Assembly: GCF_009017415.1 (NCBI RefSeq)
Contig: NC_092404.1
Span: forward strand, 1,178,001 to 1,242,000
Length of the DNA: 64,000 bases
Direction: 5' to 3'
Source of the DNA: Aspergillus flavus
Lineage: Eukaryota; Ascomycota; Eurotiomycetes; Eurotiales; Aspergillaceae
Each line of letters opens with the position of its first letter. Position 1 is the stretch's first letter. The notes below the pieces were generated by a model. That model searched no databases. It was not told the DNA's origin and saw only the letters and a list, made by a program, of their open reading frames with translations. Made by a program: the position numbers and the translations under genes. Below, piece by piece: positions 48,775 through 58,399 of the stretch.

Positions 48775-49202
48775 GAAATGCTTGTATATAGCGGTGACCA
48801 CCGGTCACTAACATAAATACATCACCTACCGCAGTAGATCTCATCACGCTTGGATACTACACAGAATTATGGTGGCAACCTCAGGTGTGGATCCGAGACC
48901 ACTTAGGATGAGATTAAACACACACTAGGGGCGCCACCGGCTTACCTCGCTTCTGCACTCTGTGCTGGCTTACTTTGGCATGTGTGCCTGATGTCTCTTT
49001 CGTCGCTGTCTCTTGATCTCACCTGGAAAAGCTTTGGCAGTATAAGAAATTCTTTCTCGGTCATTTCACCTTTCCCCTTAAAGTAATCCTTATCTTGTGC
49101 CATAGACAGGTAGTATTTAGCCTTACTATTCTTGACCTACGAATCATGATGCTGGTGAGCCTCGGGAACCGAATTGGAAATGAGCATGTCAATGATAAAG
49201 GG
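48775..49202. other. Convergent intergenic region
   Basis: 428 bp between the convergent MDP-1 and HldE genes. Nothing coding seen. Confidence 0.5.
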
Positions 49203-50696
49203 CTACTCGCTGTAACGATTCATGATTTCCTGGATTATTTTAGAGGTAGAAATGCCCTGGTTCGATGGGAGAAGTTCCACCCGTCCCCCATTAGCCTCTA
49301 CAAAGTCGCGTCCGACCACTTGATGCAATTCATAGTCACTTCCCTTGACAAGAAAGTCCGGCTTGATGGCCTGAATCAGATGAAGGGGAGTTTCTTGGTC
49401 GAACAGAACCACAAAGTCCACACATTTTAGTCCGGCCAGAGTCTGAACCCGTTGGGCCTCTGGGACGATAGGTCGACGGTTCCCCTTGATCTGCCGTACA
49501 GAAGAGTCTGAATTGAGCCCCACGAGCAAAAGATCCCCGAGAGCCTTGGCTCTCTGCAAGTAACTGACGTGTCCTGCGTGAAGCATGTCAAAGCAACCAT
49601 TGGTGAAAACAATTTTCGCTGACGGCTGGGACTGGCGCACAGCGTGAATGTCGGATAGGAGTTGCTCGAGGGTTCGATTCTTGCTTGGGCCAAGTTCTCG
49701 GTCGAGCCCATTGATCGAATGGACTTCCACAAGGGAGAGCAGTTCGTCCACGTTAATTGTGCTGATTCCCTTCTTACCAACGGCAAGAGTGCCTGCGTCG
49801 TTGGCCAGCTTTGCGGCCTGATGGACTGAGAATCTGCGGATGGTGAGAGCCCAGGTGAATACTGCAATCACAGTATCTCCCGCACCACTGACATCAGCTA
49901 CTGTTTCTGCATGACCCGGAAAGTGTGTCCTTTGCTGAGAGTCCGAATCATACAACCTTATACCGTTCTGTCCACACGTGACAAGAAGCACGGGTGCCTG
50001 AATCTTGTCCATGAGCTCTCTCGCAGCCACATCGATATCGGACGGAGAGCACAATAATCGACCAGTGGAAAGCTGGAGCTCGTTGATATTGGGCGTCAAA
50101 GCGGTGACACCGCGATAGTGGTCGAGTACCTGAAGTTTCGTATCCGCAATGACCGTCTTCTCCAGCGATTGTGCCTGGCGAATAATCGCCGTTACAATTG
50201 ACGGACTAAGGAAACCCTTATTGTAGTCCGAGAACACTAGACCGGCGGAACCTGCGAGGCACCCTTGGATAGCCTCCAGTACGCGTGACACGTCTTGCTC
50301 CCCCAACGGTGTGGTTACCTCACGGTCAACGCGGACAATTTGTTGCTGTTCTGCAATGATTCGAGTCTTGAGACTCGTTGGCCTGCCAGGGATGACCTGA
50401 ATCAAACTGGTGTCAATTTTGGATTGCGACAGGGAGCGCATCAGTTGTCTGCCTTCTTCATCATCTCCAATCGCTCCAACCAAGACTACTGCCGCACCAA
50501 GTGCAGCAAGGTTGCAGGCTACATTGGCAGCACCGCCGGGATAGAACGCCGCCTCCTGTTGCTCCACAACTGGTACTGGTGCTTCTGGAGAAATCCTTTT
50601 GACTGTCCCACGGATGAATTGGTCCAGAATCAGATCCCCGACGACGAGAAGGGGCCTTTCGGCGTAAGGAAGCGTAGCTGAGTCTTCCGACAGCAT
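49203..50696 (-). CDS. hldE: Bifunctional heptose-7-phosphate kinase / heptose-1-phosphate adenylyltransferase, HldE (RfaE) type
   Basis: In bacteria HldE phosphorylates D-glycero-D-manno-heptose 7-phosphate at C1 and, after a phosphatase step, adenylates heptose 1-phosphate to ADP-heptose, the LPS-core precursor. Here one exon encodes 497 residues, close to the usual bacterial length of about 475. Residues 18-330 are a ribokinase-family (PfkB) domain: VVGDLILDQ, ISPEAPVPVV (35-44), GGAANVACN (54-62), and the catalytic DVSGAGDT (268-275). Residues 360-497 are a nucleotidyltransferase: FTNGCFDMLHAGH (364-376, with the HxGH signature), KGSDYE (451-456) and ISTSKII (482-488). No motif is missing. 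The ATG at 50696 is used; an upstream in-frame TTG would add four residues. The lack of introns in a long gene, among spliced neighbours, and the bacterial architecture suggest horizontal transfer. The PMI paralogue is divergent from it. Confidence 0.93.
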   Translation of the reverse strand: MLSEDSATLPYAERPLLVVGDLILDQFIRGTVKRISPEAPVPVVEQQEAAFYPGGAANVACNLAALGAAVVLVGAIGDDEEGRQLMRSLSQSKIDTSLIQVIPGRPTSLKTRIIAEQQQIVRVDREVTTPLGEQDVSRVLEAIQGCLAGSAGLVFSDYNKGFLSPSIVTAIIRQAQSLEKTVIADTKLQVLDHYRGVTALTPNINELQLSTGRLLCSPSDIDVAARELMDKIQAPVLLVTCGQNGIRLYDSDSQQRTHFPGHAETVADVSGAGDTVIAVFTWALTIRRFSVHQAAKLANDAGTLAVGKKGISTINVDELLSLVEVHSINGLDRELGPSKNRTLEQLLSDIHAVRQSQPSAKIVFTNGCFDMLHAGHVSYLQRAKALGDLLLVGLNSDSSVRQIKGNRRPIVPEAQRVQTLAGLKCVDFVVLFDQETPLHLIQAIKPDFLVKGSDYELHQVVGRDFVEANGGRVELLPSNQGISTSKIIQEIMNRYSE

Positions 50697-51264
50697 ATTA
50701 TCGGCCAATATCCTTTTCGAAAAATGTTGGTCTCTCGATGCATCAGTAATGGAATACGGCCTGGCACTCCTCTAGTAATATATCTCTCATAACTTTATTT
50801 GGTTAAGAGCTGCATTAGTGACTACTCATGCGTCTTACCGGACCAACAATCTCTGCAATTTTACCCTATGGCGTAGTGTGGCGTGTCTCCTCCATAGCTG
50901 AACTGAACCTCAGCTCCCGACGTAGTGGGGGTAAAGAACGCCGATCGATCGTACATACGTGGCACCAGTATACCCTAACCATGGACCCGCGATCCCTCAT
51001 TTAAGAAGCTTTTGTCGATTGGCCAGTAAACCGCAGTAGGATCCGGGAGTGGGGTTCTTGCAGATACGGTGCTAGCCCTTGCGAGAGAGATTTGCAAGAA
51101 GTAGTAAATGGGCATGTGAGGGCAATGCACAAATTTAGGGGTGAACTAATCCGCAGCAAATATTCATTTCCTTTCCTTGGAGTAGTCCTTGAACCACTCT
51201 CGTACGACCTGCTTTCTCGTCAAGAATCATTTGTTTGTGAATCTGGGTTAGTTACTGGAGACCA
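50697..51264. promoter_or_regulatory. Shared upstream region of hldE and the PMI paralogue
   Basis: 568 bp between divergent ATGs, long enough for one bidirectional promoter. I see no specific factor site that I can name. Confidence 0.45.
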
Positions 51265-52885
51265 ATGACCATCACCATACCGACGCAACCACGGGGGAGC
51301 CATTTAAGGCGATTGAAGTGTGGTGGGTTTAGTATAATGCTCCGATGGATAAAATCGTACTGACTGAGCGTCTTAAGGAGTTTCTAACAATGATTGGGGT
51401 AAGGACGTCTCTATATGTGGAGGGGAGACAATTTGAGAATGGAGACTGAAGATTGGCAAAGGAAAGCTTGGAAAACAATCCATAGTGGCCCAGTTTGCTG
51501 TCACCACGTCCGCCGTAGAGGACAAGGCCTTGGATGAGAATAAACCCTATGCTGAGTTTTGGATGGGAGCGCATCCTTCTCTTCCTTCTTATGACCATTC
51601 CACCGGCCAGTCTTTACAAGATGTCCTTAGGGATAACCCACATCTTCTCTCAACCCATGTGAGCCAGAAATTCCGTACGACACTACCGTTTCTATTCAAA
51701 GTCCTTTCCATCAGAGAGCCGCTTTGTATACAAGCTCACCCGGACCGAGATCTTGCTCATGACTTACACGCAAGGGATCCGCTTACATATCCTGGTAAGC
51801 TGACCAGGGGTAGAGTGGTTTTGCCTATACCCTAGTAAAAAGTATAGGGGATAGAAATATATATAACTTCAATTGTAGATTCGAACCATAAGCCCGAAAT
51901 GATTGTCGCGTTAACCCCATTCGAAGCGTTGTGTGGATTTCGGCCCCTGAAAGAAATTGATCGTTTTCTTTCTAGTGTACCACCACTACGAAATCTCATC
52001 AGCGATGGCACTGCTATGGAAGTACGATCTACCTGCGGAAGCGCAGGAGATAGATGTGATCAAAAAAGCGCTGAAATAGCGCTCAAGAGGGCCTGGTCAG
52101 AACTACTGACCGCGCATCCATCACGAGTCCGTTCGTGCGCAGAAGACTTGATCCGCTTCGCGACTAGCAGACCAAGCAACGAATCTTTTGCGGTTGAGCA
52201 TGGAAATCTCACTGATCTTATCCTTCAGTTGAGTGAGCATTATCCCTATGATGTTGGGCTTTTCGCCGTTCTATTCATGAACCACGTCTGCCTAAGCCCC
52301 GGGGAAGCTTTATTTGTGAGATCTAATGAGCTTCACGCTTACCTAAGTGGCGGTATGTTGCTTCTTCTTCTACTACTGATACAGATCTATAATTTTTGAT
52401 CTGCCATATCTAACGGGCTGCTTTCAGATGGTATCGAATGCATGGCCTCATCGGCGAATGTGGTACGGGCAGGATTCTCACGGAAAACCAAGGACGTTGA
52501 TACGCTCATATCGATGCTCAAATATGAATACCTGCCACCCTTCATTGTAAGAACACCGACTCCCTATTTGCGGGTGGCAATGAGTTCTCAGCAATCCACA
52601 TCGGTATTATACGAATCACCCGCCGAAGAGTTTAATATCATCAAAACTTCCCTGGCACCTAGGTCTGCAAGGGCGAACTTCCAAGCGTTTCGTGGCCCTA
52701 CAGTGCTGATATGCACCCAGGGAAGCGGGAAGATCGGCGTAGCAGACCATGCTGAACTGATTGAGTGTGGTTACGTCTTTTTCGTAGGCGCCGGGGCGGA
52801 GATCTTCATCCAGAGTAGCAGTGAGGAACCATTGATCCTGTTTCAATCTTTCTGTGAAATTGAGGAGTGCAACCCCCAATTATAA
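51265..52885 (+). CDS. Type I phosphomannose isomerase paralogue
   Basis: Zinc-dependent cupin isomerase; known members interconvert mannose 6-phosphate and fructose 6-phosphate. Five exons (51265-51322, 51378-51398, 51462-51794, 51879-52352, 52428-52885) join in frame to 447 residues. Exon 2 is only 21 nt and is needed to rebuild the N-terminal LKCGVSNNDWGKLGKQS. The metal ligands are all present: Q117 and H119 (IQAHPD), E144 (NHKPEM) and H290 (ELHAYLSG), as is the catalytic Arg in VVRAGFSRK (R309). The protein ends like eukaryotic PMI, with VFFVGAGAEIF. The gene is divergent from hldE, so a role as ketose-aldose isomerase on sedoheptulose 7-phosphate, replacing GmhA, is an attractive inference. 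Alternatively it is the main PMI of the organism. Confidence 0.88.
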
Positions 52886-53323
52886 AACAGTGATTTGGAT
52901 ATTCACAAAGATGCTCCACGGATGAGATGAGATAATATGAGTGGCCAAAGGAGCTTGTCCAATGTTCCATCGGGGACTATTGATGTCCTGACTGAGATAG
53001 GGTTATGTCCGTCATGTGTGGTGATACCTCATCGTGTTTTGTTTTTCGAACTGTGCGTGATATTCCATTCTTCGAAGACCGAATGATATTTACTCATTTT
53101 CCACTCCGTCGTAGTATAAGGGCATTAGTTTACTCTGTACTCTGTATATGTATAAATATCTCCTACGCACGGACCACTCGCTATCGATAAAGAATCTGCG
53201 GCAAACCCCGCGGCCATATTTAATTAATTGATAGCGATTCCGGAGTACAGTAGTTTATCCTTCAAACACCTCCACCACTACATAGACCGGAACAAATCAT
53301 TCTGCCCGTGAAAACAAACCAAG
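52886..53323. other. Intergenic region
   Basis: 438 bp between two co-directional genes. Nothing coding seen. Confidence 0.5.
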
Positions 53324-53990
53324 ATGACAGCTACAAAAGCAGCACCATCCGGACATCAAGTCAATGTCCTGTTCGTCTGCCTCGGGAACATCTGTACAGT
53401 TCTCCCTTTTCCCTCCCCGCACGGGAACGAAAGGAATCAAGTCTAACCTCCTAATCACCACAGGCCGGTCTCCCATGGCCGAAGGAGTCTTTCGGAACAT
53501 GGCTGCTTCCCATCCTCTAATTAACGAGATCGATTCCGCCGGCACTGGTGCTTACCATACCCACGAACCCCCGGATTCTCGCACCATGTCTACTCTCCGC
53601 CAGCACGGTATCAAGAACTACAACCACGCCGCCAGAAAGGTTACTAAGGAGGACTTCCTGACATTCGACTATCTCATGGCTATGGATAAGTACAACTTGC
53701 GCGACCTCCTGGATGTGCGCGAATCTGTCATCGCTTCCCTGAGCAAATCTAAGAAGGGCACCCGCGCGGCGAGTGGAGAAGCGGGTGCTAAGGTTGCGGA
53801 GGTGCGGTTGTTTGGGGACTTTGGAGCCGGTGGAAAGTTGCATGAACGTGTTGGGGGTGGTGAGGTGGTGCAGGACCCTTATTATGGGGGTGTTAATGGG
53901 TTCGAGGAGGTTTATCAGCAGGTGGTGAGGTTTTCGAAGGGCTTTTTAGATTACCTGGAGAAGAACCAGGGTGGTGAGGATGATAACTGA
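53324..53990 (+). CDS. ltp1: Low-molecular-weight protein tyrosine phosphatase
   Basis: Cytosolic phosphatase of the LMW-PTP family. Exons 53324-53393 and 53464-53990 join in frame to 198 residues, the intron splitting the active-site loop CLGNICRS (Cys and Arg of C-x5-R) after Ile. The general acid Asp is in QDPYYGG near the C-terminus. It is about 40 residues longer than the animal enzyme, with an Arg/Gly/Ala-rich insert around KSKKGTRAASGEAGAK and another near GAGGKLHERVGGG. It lies just downstream of the PMI paralogue on the same strand but is a widespread housekeeping gene, so a link to that cluster is not assumed. Confidence 0.9.
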
Positions 53991-54349
53991 ACGATTATAT
54001 GCGGAGGGGGACATGCGTTTTGAGGTTTTCTCTTGCATCGGAGCGACGTTGAGAAGAAGTGGCTTAGATACCCAGCGCTTGTTTAGACCTTGAGCGATTG
54101 AAGCGTGAGTCAATGCTTTACAGGCGTGTTTAGACGTCCATATAGTACATGCTATACATAAAGAATGTAGAAGGATGATAAAAAGATACGTTTCCAAGGA
54201 TCGTCAATGTTCATGGAACGTTAATGAAGAATATAATACATCTACTATGAGTGTGGTATTGTACAAAAGACCTGCAGTTTATGAGCGGTCCACCATCCCG
54301 AATGGTACCCCTTGCTGCTCTTGAGATTATATCAGGCTCGCTCGCTGGA
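53991..54349. other. Convergent intergenic region
   Basis: 359 bp between convergent genes holding their 3' ends. Confidence 0.5.
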
Positions 54350-55126
54350 TCATACCTTCTCACTGATATTGATCGCCGCTCTACACCCTAATCGGATGAC
54401 GCTGACTAGCGGGTCGTAGGGCCGAGCTTCTTTGGCATCATTCTCGACAGCATGATCCAAATGCTCTAATTCTTCGTCGCGTATCCTTCGGAACGTTGCC
54501 AGCATATCCTTCAATTCATCGTCCAGTTCTTCCCCCCTACGCTCCGCTTCAGCCTGCCACGACAGGATCTCCCGCACTTGTTCATTATAGTGAGAGCCAA
54601 TCTCCGTCTCCACAGCTTCTGTGCAGGCCATGGCAGCCTCGCGCCCCATTGCTCCAGTCGACCAGCCGAGAAATGTTGCCGCCACCTCCCATATCGGATA
54701 CATTGCCGTTGGCCGAACTTGATGTTTCGCAACCATTTGATTGAACGTCGAAAAGTGCCCAGCCTCTTGATCATACATGTGCTTCATCAAAGGACGCAGG
54801 TGGGGATGGGAGCGCACGACCTGCGGCGTTTGCGCCTTGTAGATTAAAGTAGCTGCAAGCTCTCCTGCCTGGTTGACCCGAAGAGCACTATCCAAGAACT
54901 CGCGTTGTTTTTGACTGAGGACATATTTGGGTTTTGGTGAAATAGGGGTTGTGTCGGGCGATGGAGATGCATCATGCGATTTGCCCCAAAAGGGTGTCTT
55001 TGCTGTGGATTTGTATCCGCGAGAGCTCTGTCGCAAAGTTGACGGTGCGAGGAAATCGAACACCAACGGTGATGGCCGGTAGGAGTGGGTAAGAGGACAC
55101 CTCCGGAGTGCTGCGACGGTCTTCAT
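54350..55126 (-). CDS. coq7: 5-demethoxyubiquinone hydroxylase Coq7/Cat5
   Basis: Mitochondrial inner-membrane di-iron enzyme that hydroxylates demethoxyubiquinone in ubiquinone synthesis. Single exon, 258 residues. The first 50 or so residues are a presequence rich in Arg and Ser. The di-iron ligands are in place: Glu in NQAGELAAT, Glu and His in DQEAGHFSTF, Glu in EAVETEIGSHY, and Glu/His in RDEELEHLDHA. Length and end (RAAINISEKV) match fungal Coq7. The start ATG at 55126 precedes the presequence directly. Confidence 0.95.
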   Translation of the reverse strand: MKTVAALRRCPLTHSYRPSPLVFDFLAPSTLRQSSRGYKSTAKTPFWGKSHDASPSPDTTPISPKPKYVLSQKQREFLDSALRVNQAGELAATLIYKAQTPQVVRSHPHLRPLMKHMYDQEAGHFSTFNQMVAKHQVRPTAMYPIWEVAATFLGWSTGAMGREAAMACTEAVETEIGSHYNEQVREILSWQAEAERRGEELDDELKDMLATFRRIRDEELEHLDHAVENDAKEARPYDPLVSVIRLGCRAAINISEKV

Positions 55127-55692
55127 CTCGGTCGAATATGGGATTGGTGAATAGTGAGTGAGTATTAGGGAAGCGATAGGAAGAGGAACAGAAAAGAAGG
55201 TAGAAAGAAATTCACCAGAGACGGAGTAAAGACATTCATTCCGAGGTGGTCCAACCCGCTCAATTGAAATCCGCAGACGCGCGCTTAAAGGCCCGAAAAG
55301 GGCTTGGCACGACGGACGTCATGCCGACCGCGACTCAAGTTAGTCGCTTCTTTTCACTTCCAAGTTCAGTCAAAGTCAACTTCTTCAACCCGCCACCCGA
55401 CCTGCTCCCTTTGCCGGTGTTCGTATATCATTGTCTCTCTATAGTCCGTTCTTGAGCGGCTTCTTCTCGTACGAGTCATCTATAATCCTATATACGACCA
55501 TTTAATCCGATTCTTGAATACAGTCCGGCCAGTGAGACACTGTTGCATTGCGACTACCGCCCAGGGGTCGTCCGTTCATTATCCTCTCACCAATCTCCTC
55601 TGCCTGAGCCCGGCACTTTCCGTCGCTGATAGGCGCTTCTTTCCGACTGACTCAGCCACCTCATATTTCAGGCACCTTTTGTGTTATTCACC
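55127..55692. other. Divergent intergenic region between coq7 and rtf1
   Basis: 566 bp shared upstream region of two housekeeping genes; the rtf1 side is CT-rich. No gene supported. Confidence 0.5.
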
Positions 55693-57739
55693 ATGGCGGA
55701 TGATCTTGATGCCGAACTGCTCGCGCTTGCGGGTGACGCCTCAGATGAGGAGGCGTCTTCGCCCCCCAGGCAGAAGGATGCTTCTCCTTCTGCATCCCCC
55801 CCACAATCCCCTGAAGAATCGTCAACCATGGGTCGCAAAGGAACTGCTAAGCCCGTCCGTCGGGGTCGAAAGTCACGGAAAGACGATGAGGAAGACGGAG
55901 AGGTGTACGTTCGAAATATTTCTTTTCTTTTCCCCTGACAGAAAGCCCAACTTGTGGTTATATCGTGGTGCAATAAGGTCACTGACACGGCACCTTTGAC
56001 CAGGTCCGCGGCTGAATCTCACAACTCTCTTGACTCGGCCAGCATGGTTGAATCGGAGTCAGGCTCTGATTCGGAGGGGTCAGACGCCGGTGCTGAAGAC
56101 GACGGGCCCATCTTTCCTTACGACAAGCTATATTATTCCTCCAAGGACAAAGAAGAAATCATGGCGATGCCAGAAATTCAACGAGAGCAAATTCTCTCCG
56201 AACGAGCGCAACAGGTTGACCGCCACAATCAAGATCTAGCCCTAAGGCGCCTTTTGGCTTCCCGTGAGCGCGAAGAAGCCCGCCAAGCGAAAAAGAACAA
56301 GCGGAAAGCCAGCATGGCAAACCTGGAGGATGGCCAACGGAAGAGCTCGCGCCAGAAGACAACACTTGGTGGTCGCAAGGTCGGCGAGACCTCCGATGCT
56401 ATCGAGGCCTATAAACGACAGCGTGAGCAGAAGGGCAGACGTGATGAACTTCGTCGTCGTGAACCGGCATCCAAGGATCAGACTGTTCGTCCGAGGGATA
56501 GGGTTTCTGACGAAGACGCGGAAGGAGAAAGCGATGCTGAGTGGGACGATGGAGATCGCTCACCATCGCTACCTAAGGATGATCCGCCAGCTGAGCTTAG
56601 GGATATCCAGCGAGCTCGTGTAGGCCGGACCAATTTCGCGCAGGTCTGTTTCTATCCTGGATTTGACGATGCCATCTCTGGCTGTTATGCACGAGTCAAC
56701 ATCGGACCGAATAGGGAAACTGGCCAGAATGAGTATCGGCTTTGTCTGATCAAGAGTATGTCTTGCCAATTTTTCGTCGACTCTATTTATGAAAACTGTT
56801 TCTAATAAGCGTTAGAATTCACTGAGGGCCGACCGTATTCTATGGAGGGGCCTAATGGCCGATCATTCGTGACCAAGCAATATGCTGTGCTTGCGCATGG
56901 GAAAGCAGAGCGGGAGTTCCCTTTCGTTGCTTGTTCAGACTCTGCCATTACCGAGGTTTGTTTCATATTTCTTCCTGCAAACCCACTTTCTAACACTGTC
57001 GCAGGCGGAATTCAATCGTTATCGTCAAACTATGGCAGTTGAAGACTGCAAGATGGCTACGAAGTCCACAGTAGCCGAGAAGGTGGTGGATATTAACCGA
57101 CTGTTGAACCATAAGTTCACTCCGGAAGAGTTGACTGAAAAATTGAGGAAGCAAGGATCACTGGACACCAAGTCGACTGTTTTCAAGCGCATGGAGACAG
57201 AAAAGAAGCTGAAGCTTGCGAAGGCAGCTGGTGACGATGCTGAAGTTGAGAGATTAGAGTCCGAATTGGCCAGCATGAGCACACCAAAACTTGCTTTCAA
57301 CGCGACCTCTTCTAAACCTCGTGCAGACAAGCCTTCCGAGCATGAACGTCTGCTAGAGCTGAACCTCCGCAATCAGAGACTCAACACTGAAAATGTGCGC
57401 CGCGCTCAACTGGAAGAGAGAAAGGCCAGCCGAAAAGCCGCTGCAGCAGTTGCCCGCGGAGAAGCTCAGCCAAACCCGTTCATGCGCGTCAGGACACACG
57501 CGAGGACACATTACGATGCCAACGGCAATGGTACAACACTATCAGAAACCACTACTCGAGATGGGACCCCTGCAACTGGGTCCGACACGCCATCAAAAGC
57601 AAATACCCCCAACGGAAGCAACACTCCCTCTGGCTCCCAGAAGAAAACCACCAAGGGTGGCGTCGCAACAATCCGTCATCGCAATATGGACGATGAGAAT
57701 ATTGCGGCTCTAGATTTGGACCTAGATATTGAGATCTGA
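55693..57739 (+). CDS. rtf1: Paf1-complex subunit Rtf1
   Basis: Nuclear elongation factor that promotes histone H2B ubiquitination and binds phosphorylated Spt5. Exons 55693-55904, 56004-56755, 56816-56955 and 57005-57739 join to 612 residues. The N-terminal region is acidic with casein-kinase-like Ser sites. A basic segment, EREEARQAKKNKRKAS, fits the histone-modification region. The Plus3 domain spans residues about 225-365, starting near LRDIQRARVGRTNFAQ and including DDAISGCYARVNIG and YRLCLIKKFTEG. A long coiled coil (KLKLAKAAGDDAEVERLESE) follows. The C-terminus ends NMDDENIAALDLDLDIEI, the usual acidic tail. All joins keep frame. Confidence 0.93.
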
Positions 57740-58399
57740 TCCTCGGCAACGCATTGCTACATGCCGAAGTTCACGAACTGTGTTTTATCCCACGTACAGC
57801 TCTGTTTATTGGATAGCCAACGATTCCTTGATGACGTATAGACTCTTGGAGATTGGACCAGCTACAACTTCCCTTTTTCCAACCGCGAAGCATCTGGCAC
57901 AGCGTCGGTTCTTGTATTTGAAAACGGATGGAGTTCACTTGGCGTTACATGGCTCTACTACCAATATCTTGCATGAACATGTATTATTGAACTATAACTA
58001 CTATTACCTACCTTAAAACTGAACTCCAAGTACATTACCACTTTCTATCACTGTCATATAGCGAAATGTCCCAAATAACCTTCAATACAAAGACTCAATA
58101 TCCAGAACCCTTCCCAGTGTTACATTAAAAACTCCACTGAAAAGTAGGGCTCTCCACATATCACGTGCGATAAGAGAATGTGACGGCAATCGGAGGATAC
58201 GCGCTCAACACGCGGCGCGTCGGTCAGTAGTAGATTCTCCGCCCTAGATTGACTTGACATTTACTCCATAGCCCACTCTACATTTTCCCACCTCCTATGA
58301 CCAAAAAGAACACCCTTAAAACCTACAATTAAACACTATAGTAATGATACAATTTCCACTTGCCACCTATTAACACCAATTCTCACATACGACACAACA
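57740..58399. other. Intergenic region
   Basis: 660 bp between two co-directional nuclear-protein genes. A CACGTG-like ACACGCGGCGCGT stretch near 58,208, rich in CGCG, may be an MBF-type (MCB) site suited to a replication gene downstream. Confidence 0.4.

Noticed and set aside
49203..50696. HldE as bacterial contamination in the assembly
   Set aside because: It sits within continuous sequence between intron-containing fungal genes on both sides, with no abrupt change at its borders that I can see. Read mapping would still be worth doing.
53324..53990. LMW-PTP as a fourth member of the heptose cluster
   Set aside because: The family is a widespread housekeeping tyrosine phosphatase with conserved residues for protein substrates; adjacency alone is not enough.
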